A stretch of DNA of 64,000 nucleotides from Donghicola eburneus (GTDB lineage Bacteria; Pseudomonadota; Alphaproteobacteria; Rhodobacterales; Rhodobacteraceae): positions 310,001 through 374,000 of the forward strand of contig NZ_FOXY01000001.1 of NCBI RefSeq assembly GCF_900115865.1, read 5' to 3'. Positions within the stretch are counted from its first letter, which is position 1. Every line of letters begins with the position of its first letter. Shown one piece after another: positions 1 through 8,827 of this stretch. A program made the position numbers and the translations under genes. A model generated the notes under the pieces. The model ran no database searches and was not told the origin of the DNA. It saw only the letters and a list, made by a program, of their open reading frames with translations.

Positions 1-1
1 G

Positions 2-319
2 TTGTTCGATGACCATTGCCCGTCGCTGGATGGGTCAATCTCTGGCTGGCAAGCGGTGCTGAACGATCTGATCGCGATAGATGTGGATCACATGGTGCCC
101 GGACACGGAGAGGTTCTGGATTGGCCGCCGGATAATTTGCCGCTGGATCGGTATCTGACAGCGTTAGAGGCCGAAACCCGCGCAGCTCTGGCCGCAGGCA
201 CGCGGCTGGATCAGGCCGCTACGACCGTTGCGCAAGAAGTGTCCAAGGAATGGCACCTGTGCGAGACCTTCACTCCGCGCAACGCGACCATCGCTTACAC
301 GCAGTTGGAGTGGGAATAA
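2..319 (+). CDS. C-terminal part of a metallo-beta-lactamase-fold hydrolase (partial)
   Basis: The reading frame is open at the left edge, so only the last 105 or so residues are seen. The motif VPGHGE near residue 33 of the visible part matches the metal-binding GHG segment found late in metallo-beta-lactamase-fold enzymes. The place beside a PQQ methanol dehydrogenase cluster suggests the quinoprotein relay system zinc metallohydrolase family that accompanies such clusters. This is an inference from context, because the main HxHxDH motif lies outside the window. The TTG at position 2 is an internal codon and not the true start. The gene ends four bases from the convergent hypothetical gene at 323. 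Confidence 0.6.
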   Translation: MFDDHCPSLDGSISGWQAVLNDLIAIDVDHMVPGHGEVLDWPPDNLPLDRYLTALEAETRAALAAGTRLDQAATTVAQEVSKEWHLCETFTPRNATIAYTQLEWE

Positions 320-322
320 GCC

Positions 323-931
323 CTACAGCGCTGCGTTCTGCAGTAGATTGGCCAGCGCAAACAAACGTTTTTCTAGCAGGACAGGGGATTCGCATAGGTA
401 AGTGACGGATTGCTGGCGCTCGCGGTAGATGCGGTCGTCCCAGTCGAGCTGCTCTTCCAAGGCGTCTACGCGGTCATAGTCCGGCTCTGGCTGGTCCATC
501 AGACGGTCCATTTCCGAGCGTGTTTCGTCAATCCGCTCGGCCAGCTTGATCTGTCCGGTCGAGACATTGCCGATCCCGTTGATAATGCGGGTGCGCCGCT
601 TGCCGACGGTGTCAAAGACCTGCGTAAAGACCGCCTGCATCAAATCCCGTTCTGCACCATGAGTTTGGGCGAACGCGGTCACCATCTGACCTGCGGTCTC
701 CATATCCACCCGCTGCAACGACAGGGCAGCGGCCAACGCCTTGACCGCGCTTTCCTGAGAGTCGGTTAGGGTAATCTCTGGTTTGGGATCGGGCCACATC
801 AGACCGACCGACAAACGCTCGACCTTGCGCTGGATGCACGGCCAAGTCGGGTCGGAAAAGTCCGCAGCCAGAGCCTGATTTGTCGCAACTGACAAAGCCA
901 GAGCCATAGAAAGATTACATAAAATCTTCAT
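323..931 (-). CDS. Exported hypothetical protein of the xox region
   Basis: A 202-residue protein with a clear N-terminal signal peptide: a Lys near the start, a hydrophobic core rich in Leu, Ala and Val, and a likely cleavage site after ALA near residue 22. The mature part has two cysteines (WPC near residue 31, YLCES near 178) and a long, charged, probably helical and coiled-coil middle from about 120 to 170. I do not recognise a named domain. It points away from the formaldehyde dehydrogenase gene and is convergent with the hydrolase at 2-319. A periplasmic accessory role in PQQ-dependent oxidation is only suggested by position. Confidence 0.7.
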   Translation of the reverse strand: MKILCNLSMALALSVATNQALAADFSDPTWPCIQRKVERLSVGLMWPDPKPEITLTDSQESAVKALAAALSLQRVDMETAGQMVTAFAQTHGAERDLMQAVFTQVFDTVGKRRTRIINGIGNVSTGQIKLAERIDETRSEMDRLMDQPEPDYDRVDALEEQLDWDDRIYRERQQSVTYLCESPVLLEKRLFALANLLQNAAL

Positions 932-973
932 GTAGTACCCCCTCCGCGTTTGGACTATGTGCTACTTAAGGGT

Positions 974-1026
974 TGCATGTCTATGCAGACCTGACACCAA
1001 CCATCGTATGCATTGAGTGAAATGCA
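974..1026. promoter_or_regulatory. Paired TGCAT inverted repeats upstream of formaldehyde dehydrogenase
   Basis: Two inverted repeats with the same half-site lie between the divergent genes. TGCAT-N4-ATGCA occupies 974-987 and TGCATT-N6-AATGCA occupies 1009-1026, with centres 37 bp apart. Repeated dyads of this kind suit a dimeric activator such as the formaldehyde regulator FlhR, but no binding-site match is claimed. The TTG inside the second repeat could be taken as an early start for the next gene, but the better start is at 1097. Confidence 0.35.
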
Positions 1027-1096
1027 AACTGCTCAGCATACTTGGATCAACCCGTGTGTACCGCGGAATACTAACTCAAATTCATGGAGACTATGG

Positions 1097-2227
1097 ATGC
1101 GAACCCGTGCCGCCGTTGCCCTTGAGGCAGGCAAACCCCTCGAAATTATGGAAGTCGAACTCGAGGGCCCCAGAAAGGGAGAGGTTCTGGTCGAGATTAA
1201 AGCGACCGGCATTTGTCACACCGACGAATTCACCCGCTCGGGTGATGACCCCGAAGGTCTATTCCCCAGCATTCTCGGCCACGAGGGTGCCGGTGTGGTT
1301 CTGGAAGTCGGCGAAGGCGTCACCACGCTGAAGCCCGGCGACCATGTAATCCCGCTGTATACGCCAGAGTGCCGCGAATGCCCCAGCTGCCGTTCGGGCA
1401 AGACCAACCTGTGTACTGCGATCCGCAATACTCAGGGTCAGGGCCTGATGCCCGATGGCACCACCCGTTTCAAAATGCTGGATGGCACCCCGATCTATCA
1501 CTACATGGGCTGCTCGACCTTTGCGAACCACACCGTCATGCCCGAGATCGCTCTGGCGAAGGTCCGCGAAGACGCGCCGTTCGAAAAGATCTGCTACATC
1601 GGCTGTGGCGTTACCACCGGCATCGGTGCCGTGATCAACACCGCGGGCGTCGAGATCGGCTCGACCGCAGCGGTTTTCGGTCTGGGTGGTATCGGTCTGA
1701 ACGTGATCCAGGGCCTGCGCATGGCAGGTGCGGACATGATCATCGGTGTCGACCTGAACGACGACAAAGAGGAAATGGCCCGCAAGTTCGGCATGACCCA
1801 CTTTGTGAACCCGTCCAAGATCGAAGGCTCGGTCGTGCAGGAAATCGTCAACCTGACCAAAAAGGGCGACGATGTCATCGGCGGTGTGGACTACTCGTTC
1901 GACGCAACCGGCAACGTCAAAGTCATGCGTGACGCGCTGGAATGCTCGCACCGTGGTTGGGGTGTGTCGGTTATCATCGGCGTTGCGCCGGCTGGTGCCG
2001 AAATCAGCACCCGTCCGTTCCAGCTGGTCACCGGCCGCGTCTGGAAAGGCACCGCATTCGGTGGCGCCAAGGGCCGCACCGACGTTCCCAAGTTCGTTGA
2101 TTGGTACATGGACGGTAAAATCGAGATCGACCCCATGATCACGCACGAGCTGACCCTCGACGAGATCAACGAAGGCTTTGAACTGATGCACGCGGGCAAA
2201 TCTATCCGCGCTGTCGTGAAGTTCTAA
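1097..2227 (+). CDS. flhA: S-(hydroxymethyl)glutathione dehydrogenase (class III alcohol dehydrogenase)
   Basis: This enzyme oxidises S-hydroxymethylglutathione, formed from formaldehyde and glutathione, to S-formylglutathione with NAD+. The 376-residue product has the usual family length. The catalytic zinc ligands are Cys40 in GICHTD, His62 in GHEGAG and the Cys of YIGCGVTTG. The structural zinc cysteines are 92, 95, 98 and 106. A Rossmann motif GLGGIG follows. The start at 1097 is chosen because GGAGA lies seven bases upstream and the protein then begins MRTRAAV as in the family; the open frame extends upstream to 1013 only as a weak TTG. The next gene, its pathway partner, follows after 14 bases. 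Confidence 0.95.
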   Translation: MRTRAAVALEAGKPLEIMEVELEGPRKGEVLVEIKATGICHTDEFTRSGDDPEGLFPSILGHEGAGVVLEVGEGVTTLKPGDHVIPLYTPECRECPSCRSGKTNLCTAIRNTQGQGLMPDGTTRFKMLDGTPIYHYMGCSTFANHTVMPEIALAKVREDAPFEKICYIGCGVTTGIGAVINTAGVEIGSTAAVFGLGGIGLNVIQGLRMAGADMIIGVDLNDDKEEMARKFGMTHFVNPSKIEGSVVQEIVNLTKKGDDVIGGVDYSFDATGNVKVMRDALECSHRGWGVSVIIGVAPAGAEISTRPFQLVTGRVWKGTAFGGAKGRTDVPKFVDWYMDGKIEIDPMITHELTLDEINEGFELMHAGKSIRAVVKF

Positions 2228-2241
2228 GGTTGGGGGACGAG

Positions 2242-3066
2242 ATGGAGGTCGTATCGGAAAATAGAAGCTTCGGCGGCCGCCAGATCGTCGCGAAACATCC
2301 CTCTGACGCTTGCGGGTGCGACATGACCTTTGCGGTCTACTTGCCTCCGCAAGCCGAAGAAGGTCCAGTCCCGGTGCTTTGGTATCTATCGGGGCTGACC
2401 TGCACGCACGAAAACGCCATGAGCAAGGCTGGCCTGCAGGAACATGCTGCCCACCATGGTCTGGCAATCGTCTATCCCGATACCTCGCCGCGCGGCGACG
2501 AGATCGCGAATGATGAGGCCTATGATCTGGGGCAGGGCGCGGGCTTCTACGTGAACGCTGTCTGCGATCCGTGGAAAGCTAACTTTCAGATGTATGACTA
2601 TGTCACAGATGAGCTTCGGGGACTGGTCGAGCGAACGTATCCGGTGACAGACCGTCACGGTATAACAGGGCATTCAATGGGCGGCCATGGTGCCCTGACG
2701 ATCGCGATCCGCAATCCGGACCGCTACCATTCCTTGACGGCTTTTGCGCCGATCACGAACCCCACCTGCTCGGATTGGGGGCGCAAGCAACTGTCGGCCT
2801 ATCTTGGCGACGACGAGACGTCTTGGACGAATTACGACGCCACGCTCCTGCTAGAGGAGCATGGTTGGAAGGGCGATATCCTGATTGATCAGGGGGCTTC
2901 GGACCAATTTCTGGACCTGCTCAAGCCCGAAAGCCTGTCAGCGGCCATGGCGCGCCGCCGTCAACCGGGCGAGTTCCGCATGCAGCGGGGCTATGACCAT
3001 TCGTACTATTTCGTCAGCACGTTCGCTGGCGAGCATGTCGCATGGCATGCGGAACGGCTGATTTAA
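2242..3066 (+). CDS. fghA: S-formylglutathione hydrolase
   Basis: This esterase-D-type serine hydrolase cleaves S-formylglutathione to formate and glutathione, the second step of glutathione-dependent formaldehyde oxidation. The 274-residue length is normal. The nucleophile Ser145 lies in GHSMGGHGA; the acid probably lies in IDQGASDQF and the base is the His of GYDHSYYF. The ATG at 2242 is preferred over an in-frame TTG at 2230 because a GGGGA ribosome site precedes it. The gene sits directly behind the dehydrogenase and 12 bases ahead of a cytochrome c gene, so the three are probably cotranscribed. Confidence 0.95.
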   Translation: MEVVSENRSFGGRQIVAKHPSDACGCDMTFAVYLPPQAEEGPVPVLWYLSGLTCTHENAMSKAGLQEHAAHHGLAIVYPDTSPRGDEIANDEAYDLGQGAGFYVNAVCDPWKANFQMYDYVTDELRGLVERTYPVTDRHGITGHSMGGHGALTIAIRNPDRYHSLTAFAPITNPTCSDWGRKQLSAYLGDDETSWTNYDATLLLEEHGWKGDILIDQGASDQFLDLLKPESLSAAMARRRQPGEFRMQRGYDHSYYFVSTFAGEHVAWHAERLI

Positions 3067-3078
3067 AGGAAGTTACTC

Positions 3079-3462
3079 ATGTCCAAACGGGTTTTTGTCG
3101 CAGCACTTCTACTCTCGGTACCGGCCCATGGGGTTATGGCCGAAGGCGACCCCGCCAAAGGCGAGCCAGTCTTTAAGAAGTGTCAAGCTTGCCACGCCGT
3201 GGGGGAGGACGCCAAAGCGAAAACCGGACCCGTTTTGAATGGCATTGTCGGCAGCGAAGTCGCTGCTTCGGAGAGGTATTCCTACTCTCCGGCGATGCAG
3301 GAGTTTGCCGAGACCGGGGTGACCTGGACGGTAGAAGAACTGGACGCATTCCTCGCAAAACCGCGCGAGCATGTGTCGGGAACAAAGATGTCTTTTGCAG
3401 GTCTGCGCAAGGAGCAAGAGCGCGCAGACGTGATCGCATATTTGGGTACGTTTACCAAGTAA
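3079..3462 (+). CDS. Periplasmic class I cytochrome c (c2/c550 type)
   Basis: A 127-residue precursor with a signal peptide ending near residue 21 (VMAEGDP). The heme-binding motif CQACH is at residues 35-39, followed by TGPVLNG typical of c2/c550 cytochromes, and the Met of GTKMSF near 102 is the likely sixth heme ligand. Small cytochromes of this type carry electrons from quinoprotein dehydrogenases to the terminal oxidase. It lies between the formaldehyde genes and xoxF. The partner of XoxF itself is more likely the cytochrome at 5474, so this one may be the second carrier toward the oxidase; that ordering is inference. Confidence 0.9.
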   Translation: MSKRVFVAALLLSVPAHGVMAEGDPAKGEPVFKKCQACHAVGEDAKAKTGPVLNGIVGSEVAASERYSYSPAMQEFAETGVTWTVEELDAFLAKPREHVSGTKMSFAGLRKEQERADVIAYLGTFTK

Positions 3463-3603
3463 CAGACCCATGGGGATCATAGGGCCCCATCACAAGAAGC
3501 TCGCGCCCAGAGGAGGGAGAGGTCGCTGGACGCAGGCACCAGTCGGGAGAGGTGTGCCCGATGACCAGAGGGCGGGGATGGCCCGTCAATCAGGGAGGAA
3601 AAC

Positions 3604-5406
3604 ATGAAAAGCCTTAAGTACTTAACATCAGTATTGGCGATTTGCTCGGCGACAGGCGCGCTGGCAAATGCCGATCTACAAAGCCAGATCGACAACCCCG
3701 CGCAGTGGGCGATCCAGACTGGCGACTACGAGAACCAGCGCTATTCGGAACTGGCTCAGATCAACGCGGACAACGTTGGCGACATGCAGGTTGCGTGGAC
3801 CTTTTCGACCGGCGTTTTGCGTGGTCACGAGGGCTCGCCGCTGGTGGTGGGAGACGTGATGTACGTCCACACGCCATTCCCGAATACGGTCTACGCTCTG
3901 GACCTGACGCAGGAAGGTAAAATCATCTGGAAGTATGAGCCCAAGCAGGATCCGAACGTGATCCCTGTGATGTGCTGTGACACCGTAAACCGCGGCGTGG
4001 CCTATGCGGATGGTAAGATTTTCTTGCATCAGGCGGACACCACGGTCGTTGCGCTGGACGCGAACACGGGCGAAGCGCTGTGGTCGGTCAAGAACGGCGA
4101 TCCCAGCAAGGGCGAGACCAACACCGCGACCGTCATGCCGGTCAAGGACAAGGTCATCGTTGGCATCTCGGGGGGTGAATTCGGTGTGCGCGGCTCTGTA
4201 ACGGCCTACAACATGGAAGACGGCAGCCTCGCATGGCGCGCCTATTCGATGGGTCCGGACAGCGACATCCTATTTGATCCGGATACCACCACCCATCTTG
4301 GCCAGCCCGTTGGCGCGGACTCTGGCACCAACACATGGGAAGGCGATCAGTGGATGATCGGTGGCGGCACCACTTGGGGCTGGTATTCCTATGATGCCGA
4401 AGCTGATCTGATCTACTACGGCACCGGTAACCCGTCGACTTGGAACCCGGCGCAGCGTCCTGGTGATAACCGTTGGTCGATGACCATTATGGCACGCGAC
4501 CCCGATGACGGCATGGCCAAGTGGGTCTACCAGATGACCCCCCATGACGAGTGGGATTATGACGGCATCAACGAAATGATCCTGACCGATCAAGAGATTG
4601 ATGGCGCGATCCGTCCGCTGCTGACTCACTTTGACCGGAATGGTCTGGCCTACACACTGGACCGCGTCACCGGCGAGCTGATCCTTGCAGAGAAGTTCGA
4701 TCCTGCCGTGAACTGGACCACGGGCGTCGATATGGACCCCAATTCGGAGACCTATGGGCGTCCCGCAGTGGTGGCCGCGTACTCGACAGAGCAGAACGGC
4801 GAAGACGTGAACTCGACCGGTATCTGTCCGGCGGCTCTGGGCTCCAAAGACCAGCAGCCCGCGTCCTACAGCCCCAAGACAGAGCTGTTCTACGTACCCA
4901 CCAACCACGTCTGCATGGACTACGAACCTTTCCGCGTGAGCTATACCGCTGGTCAGCCCTATGTGGGCGCGACATTGGCCATGTACCCGGCACCGGACAG
5001 CCATGGCGGCATGGGTAACTTCATCGCGTGGGACAACATCGCAGGCGAGATCAAGTGGTCCATACCTGAGCAGTTCTCGGTCTGGTCGGGTGCTCTGGCT
5101 ACCGCTGGCGACGTGGTGTTCTACGGCACGCTCGAAGGTTACCTGAAGGCCGTTTCGGCTGACACCGGCGAAGAACTGTACCGCTTCAAGACCCCCTCGG
5201 GCATCATCGGCAACGTGATGACCTATGAGCAGGCGGGCAAGCAGTACGTCGCGGTTCTGTCGGGGGTCGGCGGATGGGCTGGCATTGGCCTTGCGGCTGG
5301 TCTGACCAACCCGAACGACGGTCTGGGGGCTGTGGGCGGCTACTCGGCGCTCAGCGACTACACCGCTCTGGGTGGTCAGCTGACCGTGTTCACCCTGCCT
5401 GACTAA
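3604..5406 (+). CDS. xoxF: PQQ- and lanthanide-dependent methanol dehydrogenase XoxF
   Basis: An exported 600-residue eight-bladed quinoprotein that oxidises methanol in the periplasm with PQQ. A signal peptide ends near residue 22 (ALANAD). The vicinal disulfide pair is Cys124-Cys125 in PVMCCDT. The motif HDEWDYDG at 314-321 carries the catalytic Asp318 and the extra Asp320 two residues later, which coordinates the lanthanide in XoxF enzymes and is absent from calcium-type MxaF. Length is typical. A strong GGGAGGA ribosome site precedes ATG 3604. The 141-base gap behind the cytochrome gene may hold its own promoter. No mxaF or mxaI homologue is present in the window. Confidence 0.95.
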   Translation: MKSLKYLTSVLAICSATGALANADLQSQIDNPAQWAIQTGDYENQRYSELAQINADNVGDMQVAWTFSTGVLRGHEGSPLVVGDVMYVHTPFPNTVYALDLTQEGKIIWKYEPKQDPNVIPVMCCDTVNRGVAYADGKIFLHQADTTVVALDANTGEALWSVKNGDPSKGETNTATVMPVKDKVIVGISGGEFGVRGSVTAYNMEDGSLAWRAYSMGPDSDILFDPDTTTHLGQPVGADSGTNTWEGDQWMIGGGTTWGWYSYDAEADLIYYGTGNPSTWNPAQRPGDNRWSMTIMARDPDDGMAKWVYQMTPHDEWDYDGINEMILTDQEIDGAIRPLLTHFDRNGLAYTLDRVTGELILAEKFDPAVNWTTGVDMDPNSETYGRPAVVAAYSTEQNGEDVNSTGICPAALGSKDQQPASYSPKTELFYVPTNHVCMDYEPFRVSYTAGQPYVGATLAMYPAPDSHGGMGNFIAWDNIAGEIKWSIPEQFSVWSGALATAGDVVFYGTLEGYLKAVSADTGEELYRFKTPSGIIGNVMTYEQAGKQYVAVLSGVGGWAGIGLAAGLTNPNDGLGAVGGYSALSDYTALGGQLTVFTLPD

Positions 5407-5425
5407 GCGATCTTTTTGATCCAAG

Positions 5426-5449
5426 GGAGCCGGCCGTTTGGCCGGCTCC
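5426..5449 (+). promoter_or_regulatory. Perfect 10-bp hairpin between xoxF and xoxG
   Basis: GGAGCCGGCC at 5426-5435 is followed by a four-base loop and its exact complement at 5440-5449. No T-run follows, so it does not look like a full intrinsic terminator. An intercistronic stem of this kind can protect the 3' end of an abundant upstream message (here xoxF) or lower read-through into xoxG. Confidence 0.6.
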
Positions 5450-5473
5450 GACCCCCGAAAACTTAAGGATAAT

Positions 5474-6010
5474 ATGATGATCCGACAGGGTTTTTCTCTG
5501 GTGGCACTGACCACCGGTCTGATGGTTGCGTCTGGTGTCTGGGCTGAATCTGGCTACACAATGGACGACCCGAACATCGCCGTCTCCTACGAGGAAGATG
5601 GCCGCTATTTCACCGAAGATGACGTTCCGACCTTTAACGTCACCGACGATGGCAAGGTTGACTGGCTGACCTTCTCGGGCTTTCGCCGCTATCACTCGGA
5701 ATGCCACGTCTGCCACGGCCCCGATGGCGAGGGGTCGACCTACGCGCCCGCGCTGAAAAAATCCGCGCTGGACATGGATTACTACGACTTCCTCGACGTG
5801 GTGACGAACGGGCGGCAGCGGGTCGATGCTGCAGATAATTCGGTCATGCCTGCCTTTGGTACCAACCTGAACGTGATGTGCTATCTGGATGACATCTATG
5901 TCTACCTCAAAGCCCGCGGCATGGAAGCTGTGCCACGCGGTCGTCCCGGCAGCAAAGAAGCCAAATCCGATGCTATCCGCGAAGCTGAAAATGCCTGCAT
6001 GGGAACGTAA
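5474..6010 (+). CDS. xoxG: Cytochrome c of the XoxG / c553i type, electron acceptor of XoxF
   Basis: A 178-residue exported cytochrome with signal peptide to about residue 24 (GVWAES) and one heme site, CHVCH at 77-81, followed by GPDGEGS. VMPAFG near residue 127 probably supplies the axial Met. The size and the place directly after xoxF match the cytochrome that takes electrons from the quinoprotein (XoxG; CycB/c553i in Paracoccus). The frame extends upstream to 5438, but that part lies in the intercistronic hairpin. AAGGA at 5465 supports ATG 5474 or the adjacent ATG 5477. The end overlaps xoxJ by 20 bases. Confidence 0.88.
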   Translation: MMIRQGFSLVALTTGLMVASGVWAESGYTMDDPNIAVSYEEDGRYFTEDDVPTFNVTDDGKVDWLTFSGFRRYHSECHVCHGPDGEGSTYAPALKKSALDMDYYDFLDVVTNGRQRVDAADNSVMPAFGTNLNVMCYLDDIYVYLKARGMEAVPRGRPGSKEAKSDAIREAENACMGT

Positions 6011-6836
6011 ATCTGCCCTCAAGGTTCTGGCCGTGGCGCTCTGCGGGCTCTTGCCCGTCAGCGGCGCCGCGCAGACCTCGGATCTGGTGTCGCACCATGC
6101 GTTCCGTGTGTGCGCAGATCCGGCCAACCTGCCGATGTCCGACGATCAGGGCAGGGGATATGAGAACCGACTGGCAGAGCTGTTTGCGTCAAAACTGGAT
6201 TTACCTGTGGAGTACGAGTGGTATCCGATGGCCACGGGCTTCATCCGCAACACGCTCAAGGCGGCGAAGTGCGATGTGGTGATCGGGTATGCCCAGGGGC
6301 ATGAGATGGTTCTCAACACGAACCATTACATGACCTCTGGGTTTGTTCTTGTCGCGCCTCGGGATAGCGACTTGTCCAGCGTCAGCGGGCTGTCTGATCC
6401 CGCGCTGCAGGGCAAACGGATCGGTATTGTGGCAGGCACTCCGCCCGCCACGCACATGGCGCGCTACGGCCTGATCGGCAAGGCCAAGCCCTATAACCTG
6501 ACCGTGGACCGCCGCTACGAGAGCCCCGTGGTCAACATGCTCGAAGATCTCAAGGCCCAAGAAATTGACGCCGCCATTCTGTGGGGGCCGCTTGGCGGGC
6601 CGTTGGTGAAATCCGATTATCCTGGGATGACGGTCCTACCTCTTTTGGGGGAAACACTGCCGCCCAAGATGTTCTATCGCATCACCATGGGCGTCCGTCA
6701 GGGAGAGAAGGTCTGGCAGCGCAAGCTTAACTCGCTCATTCGTCGTCATCAGGATGAGATCAACGCCATTCTAATGGAGGCGGGTGTGCCCCTGCTGGAT
6801 GCGCAGGGGCAGACCTTGCTGGAGCTCCCCCAGTGA
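5991..6836 (+). CDS. xoxJ: XoxJ-like periplasmic binding protein of quinoprotein dehydrogenase
   Basis: A 281-residue protein with an N-terminal signal sequence (core LKVLAVALCGLLP, cleavage near GAAQ) and the fold pattern of bacterial extracellular solute-binding protein family 3: FRVCADPANLPMS at the start of the mature chain, DVVIGYAQG, and GKRIGIVAGTPP at the domain crossover. The family is annotated as quinoprotein dehydrogenase-associated ABC-type binding protein and includes XoxJ and MxaJ, thought to help mature or activate the dehydrogenase. ATG 5991 is chosen inside the end of xoxG, since the upstream 34 codons have no signal character. It overlaps the next gene by four bases. Confidence 0.87.
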   Translation: MPAWERKSALKVLAVALCGLLPVSGAAQTSDLVSHHAFRVCADPANLPMSDDQGRGYENRLAELFASKLDLPVEYEWYPMATGFIRNTLKAAKCDVVIGYAQGHEMVLNTNHYMTSGFVLVAPRDSDLSSVSGLSDPALQGKRIGIVAGTPPATHMARYGLIGKAKPYNLTVDRRYESPVVNMLEDLKAQEIDAAILWGPLGGPLVKSDYPGMTVLPLLGETLPPKMFYRITMGVRQGEKVWQRKLNSLIRRHQDEINAILMEAGVPLLDAQGQTLLELPQ

Positions 6837-7369
6837 GGTGGCTATGGGCGGCTCTAATGTCCGGCTTGCCCATGGTTCTCCTCGCGCAGGTGGCCGAGCC
6901 CGAGGGCTACCGTACCCAACAGTATCGGGCTGCAGTTCCGTCAGAGCTTTCTGGCGGGACTGTCATCACAACCCCAGAGGCCGAGGCGCTCTGGCGTGAG
7001 GGGCAGGCGTCTTTTGTCGATGTGCTGCCCCAAGCGCCCAAGCCTGCCAATCTGCCAGAAGGCACGATCTGGCGCGACAAACCCCGCCACTCTATCCCCG
7101 GCGCGATCTGGCTGCCAAATACTGGTTACGGCGCGTTGGCGGATGTGACGCTCGACTATTTCCTTTCGGGATTGGACGCCGCGAGCGGTGGGGACAAGGC
7201 GCATCCTCTGGTCTTCTTTTGCTTAGAAGAGTGCTGGATGTCTTACAACGCTGCGCGCCGTGCGCTGGAGTTCGGCTATAAGGATGTCAGCTGGTATCCC
7301 GATGGCACCGACGGCTGGACGTTCTTTGACCTGCCGACCGAGCAGATCAAACCCTTTCCCGAGGAGTAA
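6833..7369 (+). CDS. Rhodanese-like PQQ-catabolism-associated protein
   Basis: A 178-residue exported protein that starts with GTG inside the GTGA overlap with xoxJ, giving a signal peptide (hydrophobic stretch from Leu4 to Val20). The central part resembles a rhodanese domain: FVDVLP near residue 61, AIWLPN near 91, and the active-site-like segment LVFFCLEECWMS at 126-137. It matches the family annotated as PQQ-dependent catabolism-associated CXXCW motif protein; in this copy three residues separate the two cysteines (130 and 134). Periplasmic thiol or sulfur chemistry for the methanol oxidation system is likely, but its substrate is unknown. It is the last gene of the xoxFGJ operon. Confidence 0.82.
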   Translation: MRWLWAALMSGLPMVLLAQVAEPEGYRTQQYRAAVPSELSGGTVITTPEAEALWREGQASFVDVLPQAPKPANLPEGTIWRDKPRHSIPGAIWLPNTGYGALADVTLDYFLSGLDAASGGDKAHPLVFFCLEECWMSYNAARRALEFGYKDVSWYPDGTDGWTFFDLPTEQIKPFPEE

Positions 7370-7374
7370 GGGGA

Positions 7375-8322
7375 TCAGGGTCGGATAAACCGCCCAAACG
7401 CCCGTGGCCCGTCCGCTGTCGGGTAGGTCGCAATGATGCTCTGGCTCTCTGGATCAATGACTTGGATGGTATTGTCGAACCAGTTTGCAATCACGATATC
7501 CCCGTCAGAGGTTGTATCGATCCCCTCTGGGTATTCGTTTGTGGCGATCTCGTTCAGCGGAGTCAGAGTTTGCAGGTCAAACAGGCTCAGCGTGTTGGCG
7601 TATTGGTTGGTCGCGAAGCCGACAGCGCCCGCAAAGGCGATCCCGTAGGGCCGCTCTCCCACCGGAATGGTCGCAATCACCGATCCAGCCTCTGGGTCAA
7701 TGACGCTCACATCATTCGTGCCTACATTCCCAACGAACAACCGACCGTCTGCATGAAACCGTAGACCATAGGGGCGCACGCCGGTTTTGACACGGGCCAC
7801 GACCTCGAGTGTGTCTGTGTCAAACAAAGAGACCTTATCCCCATCGCGGTCGGCACTGGCCAGAAGCCTGCCGTTCGCCGAGATATCCAACCCTGCAGGC
7901 GCGGCGCCGGTCTTCAGCGCGCCCAACACGCTCAAATCTTGGCCAGATAGCACCCAGATGCGGGCGTTGTACCAGTCGGACACAAAGAGCTGATCGTGCG
8001 CAGGATCATAGGCGATTCCCGTCGGCCCGCCGTCCAGCACGATCTCTGCCAGGACAGCGCCGGTTTCGGGGTGGTGACGCCGGACGGTCTTGGCCTCCGG
8101 CGCAACCGTATACACGGCTGTTTCCGACACAGCGATCCCCGCCGGTTGACCGGGTAGCGGCCAGCGCGCGATTTCGCGCCCTTCGTCCAGATCAAAGACA
8201 CTCAGCGCCTCGCCGTTCTGACAGGTGATGTAGGCGATATCCCCAAGCGCGGGTAAGGCGGCGCATCCCAGCGCCGCCGCCAGTTCAAGAACCCGGCGCA
8301 CCAAATTTCTCGACCAAGGCAT
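7375..8322 (-). CDS. Exported YVTN-type beta-propeller protein
   Basis: About 315 residues with a signal peptide (hydrophobic VLELAAALGCAALPAL) followed by repeated propeller units of roughly 40 residues, each with a pattern like GxxPxGIA...LFVSDWYN...VSVID. YncE/YVTN propellers next to PQQ enzymes are common and are usually annotated as PQQ-dependent catabolism-associated beta-propeller proteins of unknown action. ATG 8322 is preferred because AGG lies just upstream and a signal peptide follows; a GTG at 8301 is another candidate. It overlaps the end of the SRPBCC gene by 38 bases and is convergent with the xox operon. Confidence 0.82.
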   Translation of the reverse strand: MPWSRNLVRRVLELAAALGCAALPALGDIAYITCQNGEALSVFDLDEGREIARWPLPGQPAGIAVSETAVYTVAPEAKTVRRHHPETGAVLAEIVLDGGPTGIAYDPAHDQLFVSDWYNARIWVLSGQDLSVLGALKTGAAPAGLDISANGRLLASADRDGDKVSLFDTDTLEVVARVKTGVRPYGLRFHADGRLFVGNVGTNDVSVIDPEAGSVIATIPVGERPYGIAFAGAVGFATNQYANTLSLFDLQTLTPLNEIATNEYPEGIDTTSDGDIVIANWFDNTIQVIDPESQSIIATYPTADGPRAFGRFIRP

Positions 8323-8827
8323 CAAGACCTGCCTGATACACTCCGCTGACTGCGGCAATCGCGGCTTCGTCGTTCAACTCGGCAGGCGGATCGTTGTTCG
8401 GGTAACCACGATAGAAGGCCCCCTTCCACTCGATCTTGGAGCCACCGCCATCGCGGGGCGTCACCGTCAGATGGGATGAGTAGTTGGTGACAGGTAGGAC
8501 CTCGACCTTCACGTCGGTGATCCGGTAGGAATAGCTCATCTTGGTGGCGTCGTACTTGTACAGGATCTCGTCGATCGTCGGACCGCCTTCTTCGCCAAGC
8601 ACCAATTGGCGCGTGGCATCAATCTCGTTGCCGCCGTTCCCAGCGGTCGCATGTACCGCAGGGTGCCATCCCATGTCCTGAAAATTGCCGATCGCGGCCC
8701 AAACATCTGCGGGCTCTGCGGCGACTTCGGTCGTCAGTGTGACCTTCTGGCGCGTGGGCCCGTGGGCATAGGCCAACCCGGGCAGTGCAGCCAAGGCGAC
8801 CGCGCCAAGGAATAAGCGTCGTTTCAT
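8285..8827 (-). CDS. Exported SRPBCC-family protein
   Basis: A 180-residue protein with signal peptide (MKRRLFLGAVALAALPG, cleavage near AYAHG). The mature part reads like a START/SRPBCC lipid- or polyketide-binding domain: EVAAEPADVWAAIGNF at its start, GWHPAVHATAG, and a C-terminal long helix GVYQAGLDALVEKFG. This class of exported SRPBCC protein appears next to methanol or alcohol quinoprotein genes; function is not established. A strong GGGGAGG ribosome site sets the start at 8827, and the much longer upstream frame is a shadow of the next gene. Start and stop overlap by four bases with the DUF3280 gene. Confidence 0.82.
   Translation of the reverse strand: MKRRLFLGAVALAALPGLAYAHGPTRQKVTLTTEVAAEPADVWAAIGNFQDMGWHPAVHATAGNGGNEIDATRQLVLGEEGGPTIDEILYKYDATKMSYSYRITDVKVEVLPVTNYSSHLTVTPRDGGGSKIEWKGAFYRGYPNNDPPAELNDEAAIAAVSGVYQAGLDALVEKFGAPGS

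Noticed and set aside
3470-3490. ATGGGG-N9-CCCCAT inverted repeat after the cytochrome c gene
   Set aside because: Short arms, long loop and no T-run; too weak to call a terminator or operator.
4270-5514. Long open frame on the minus strand opposite xoxF (414 codons)
   Set aside because: Antisense shadow of a highly expressed gene with strong codon bias; no family pattern.
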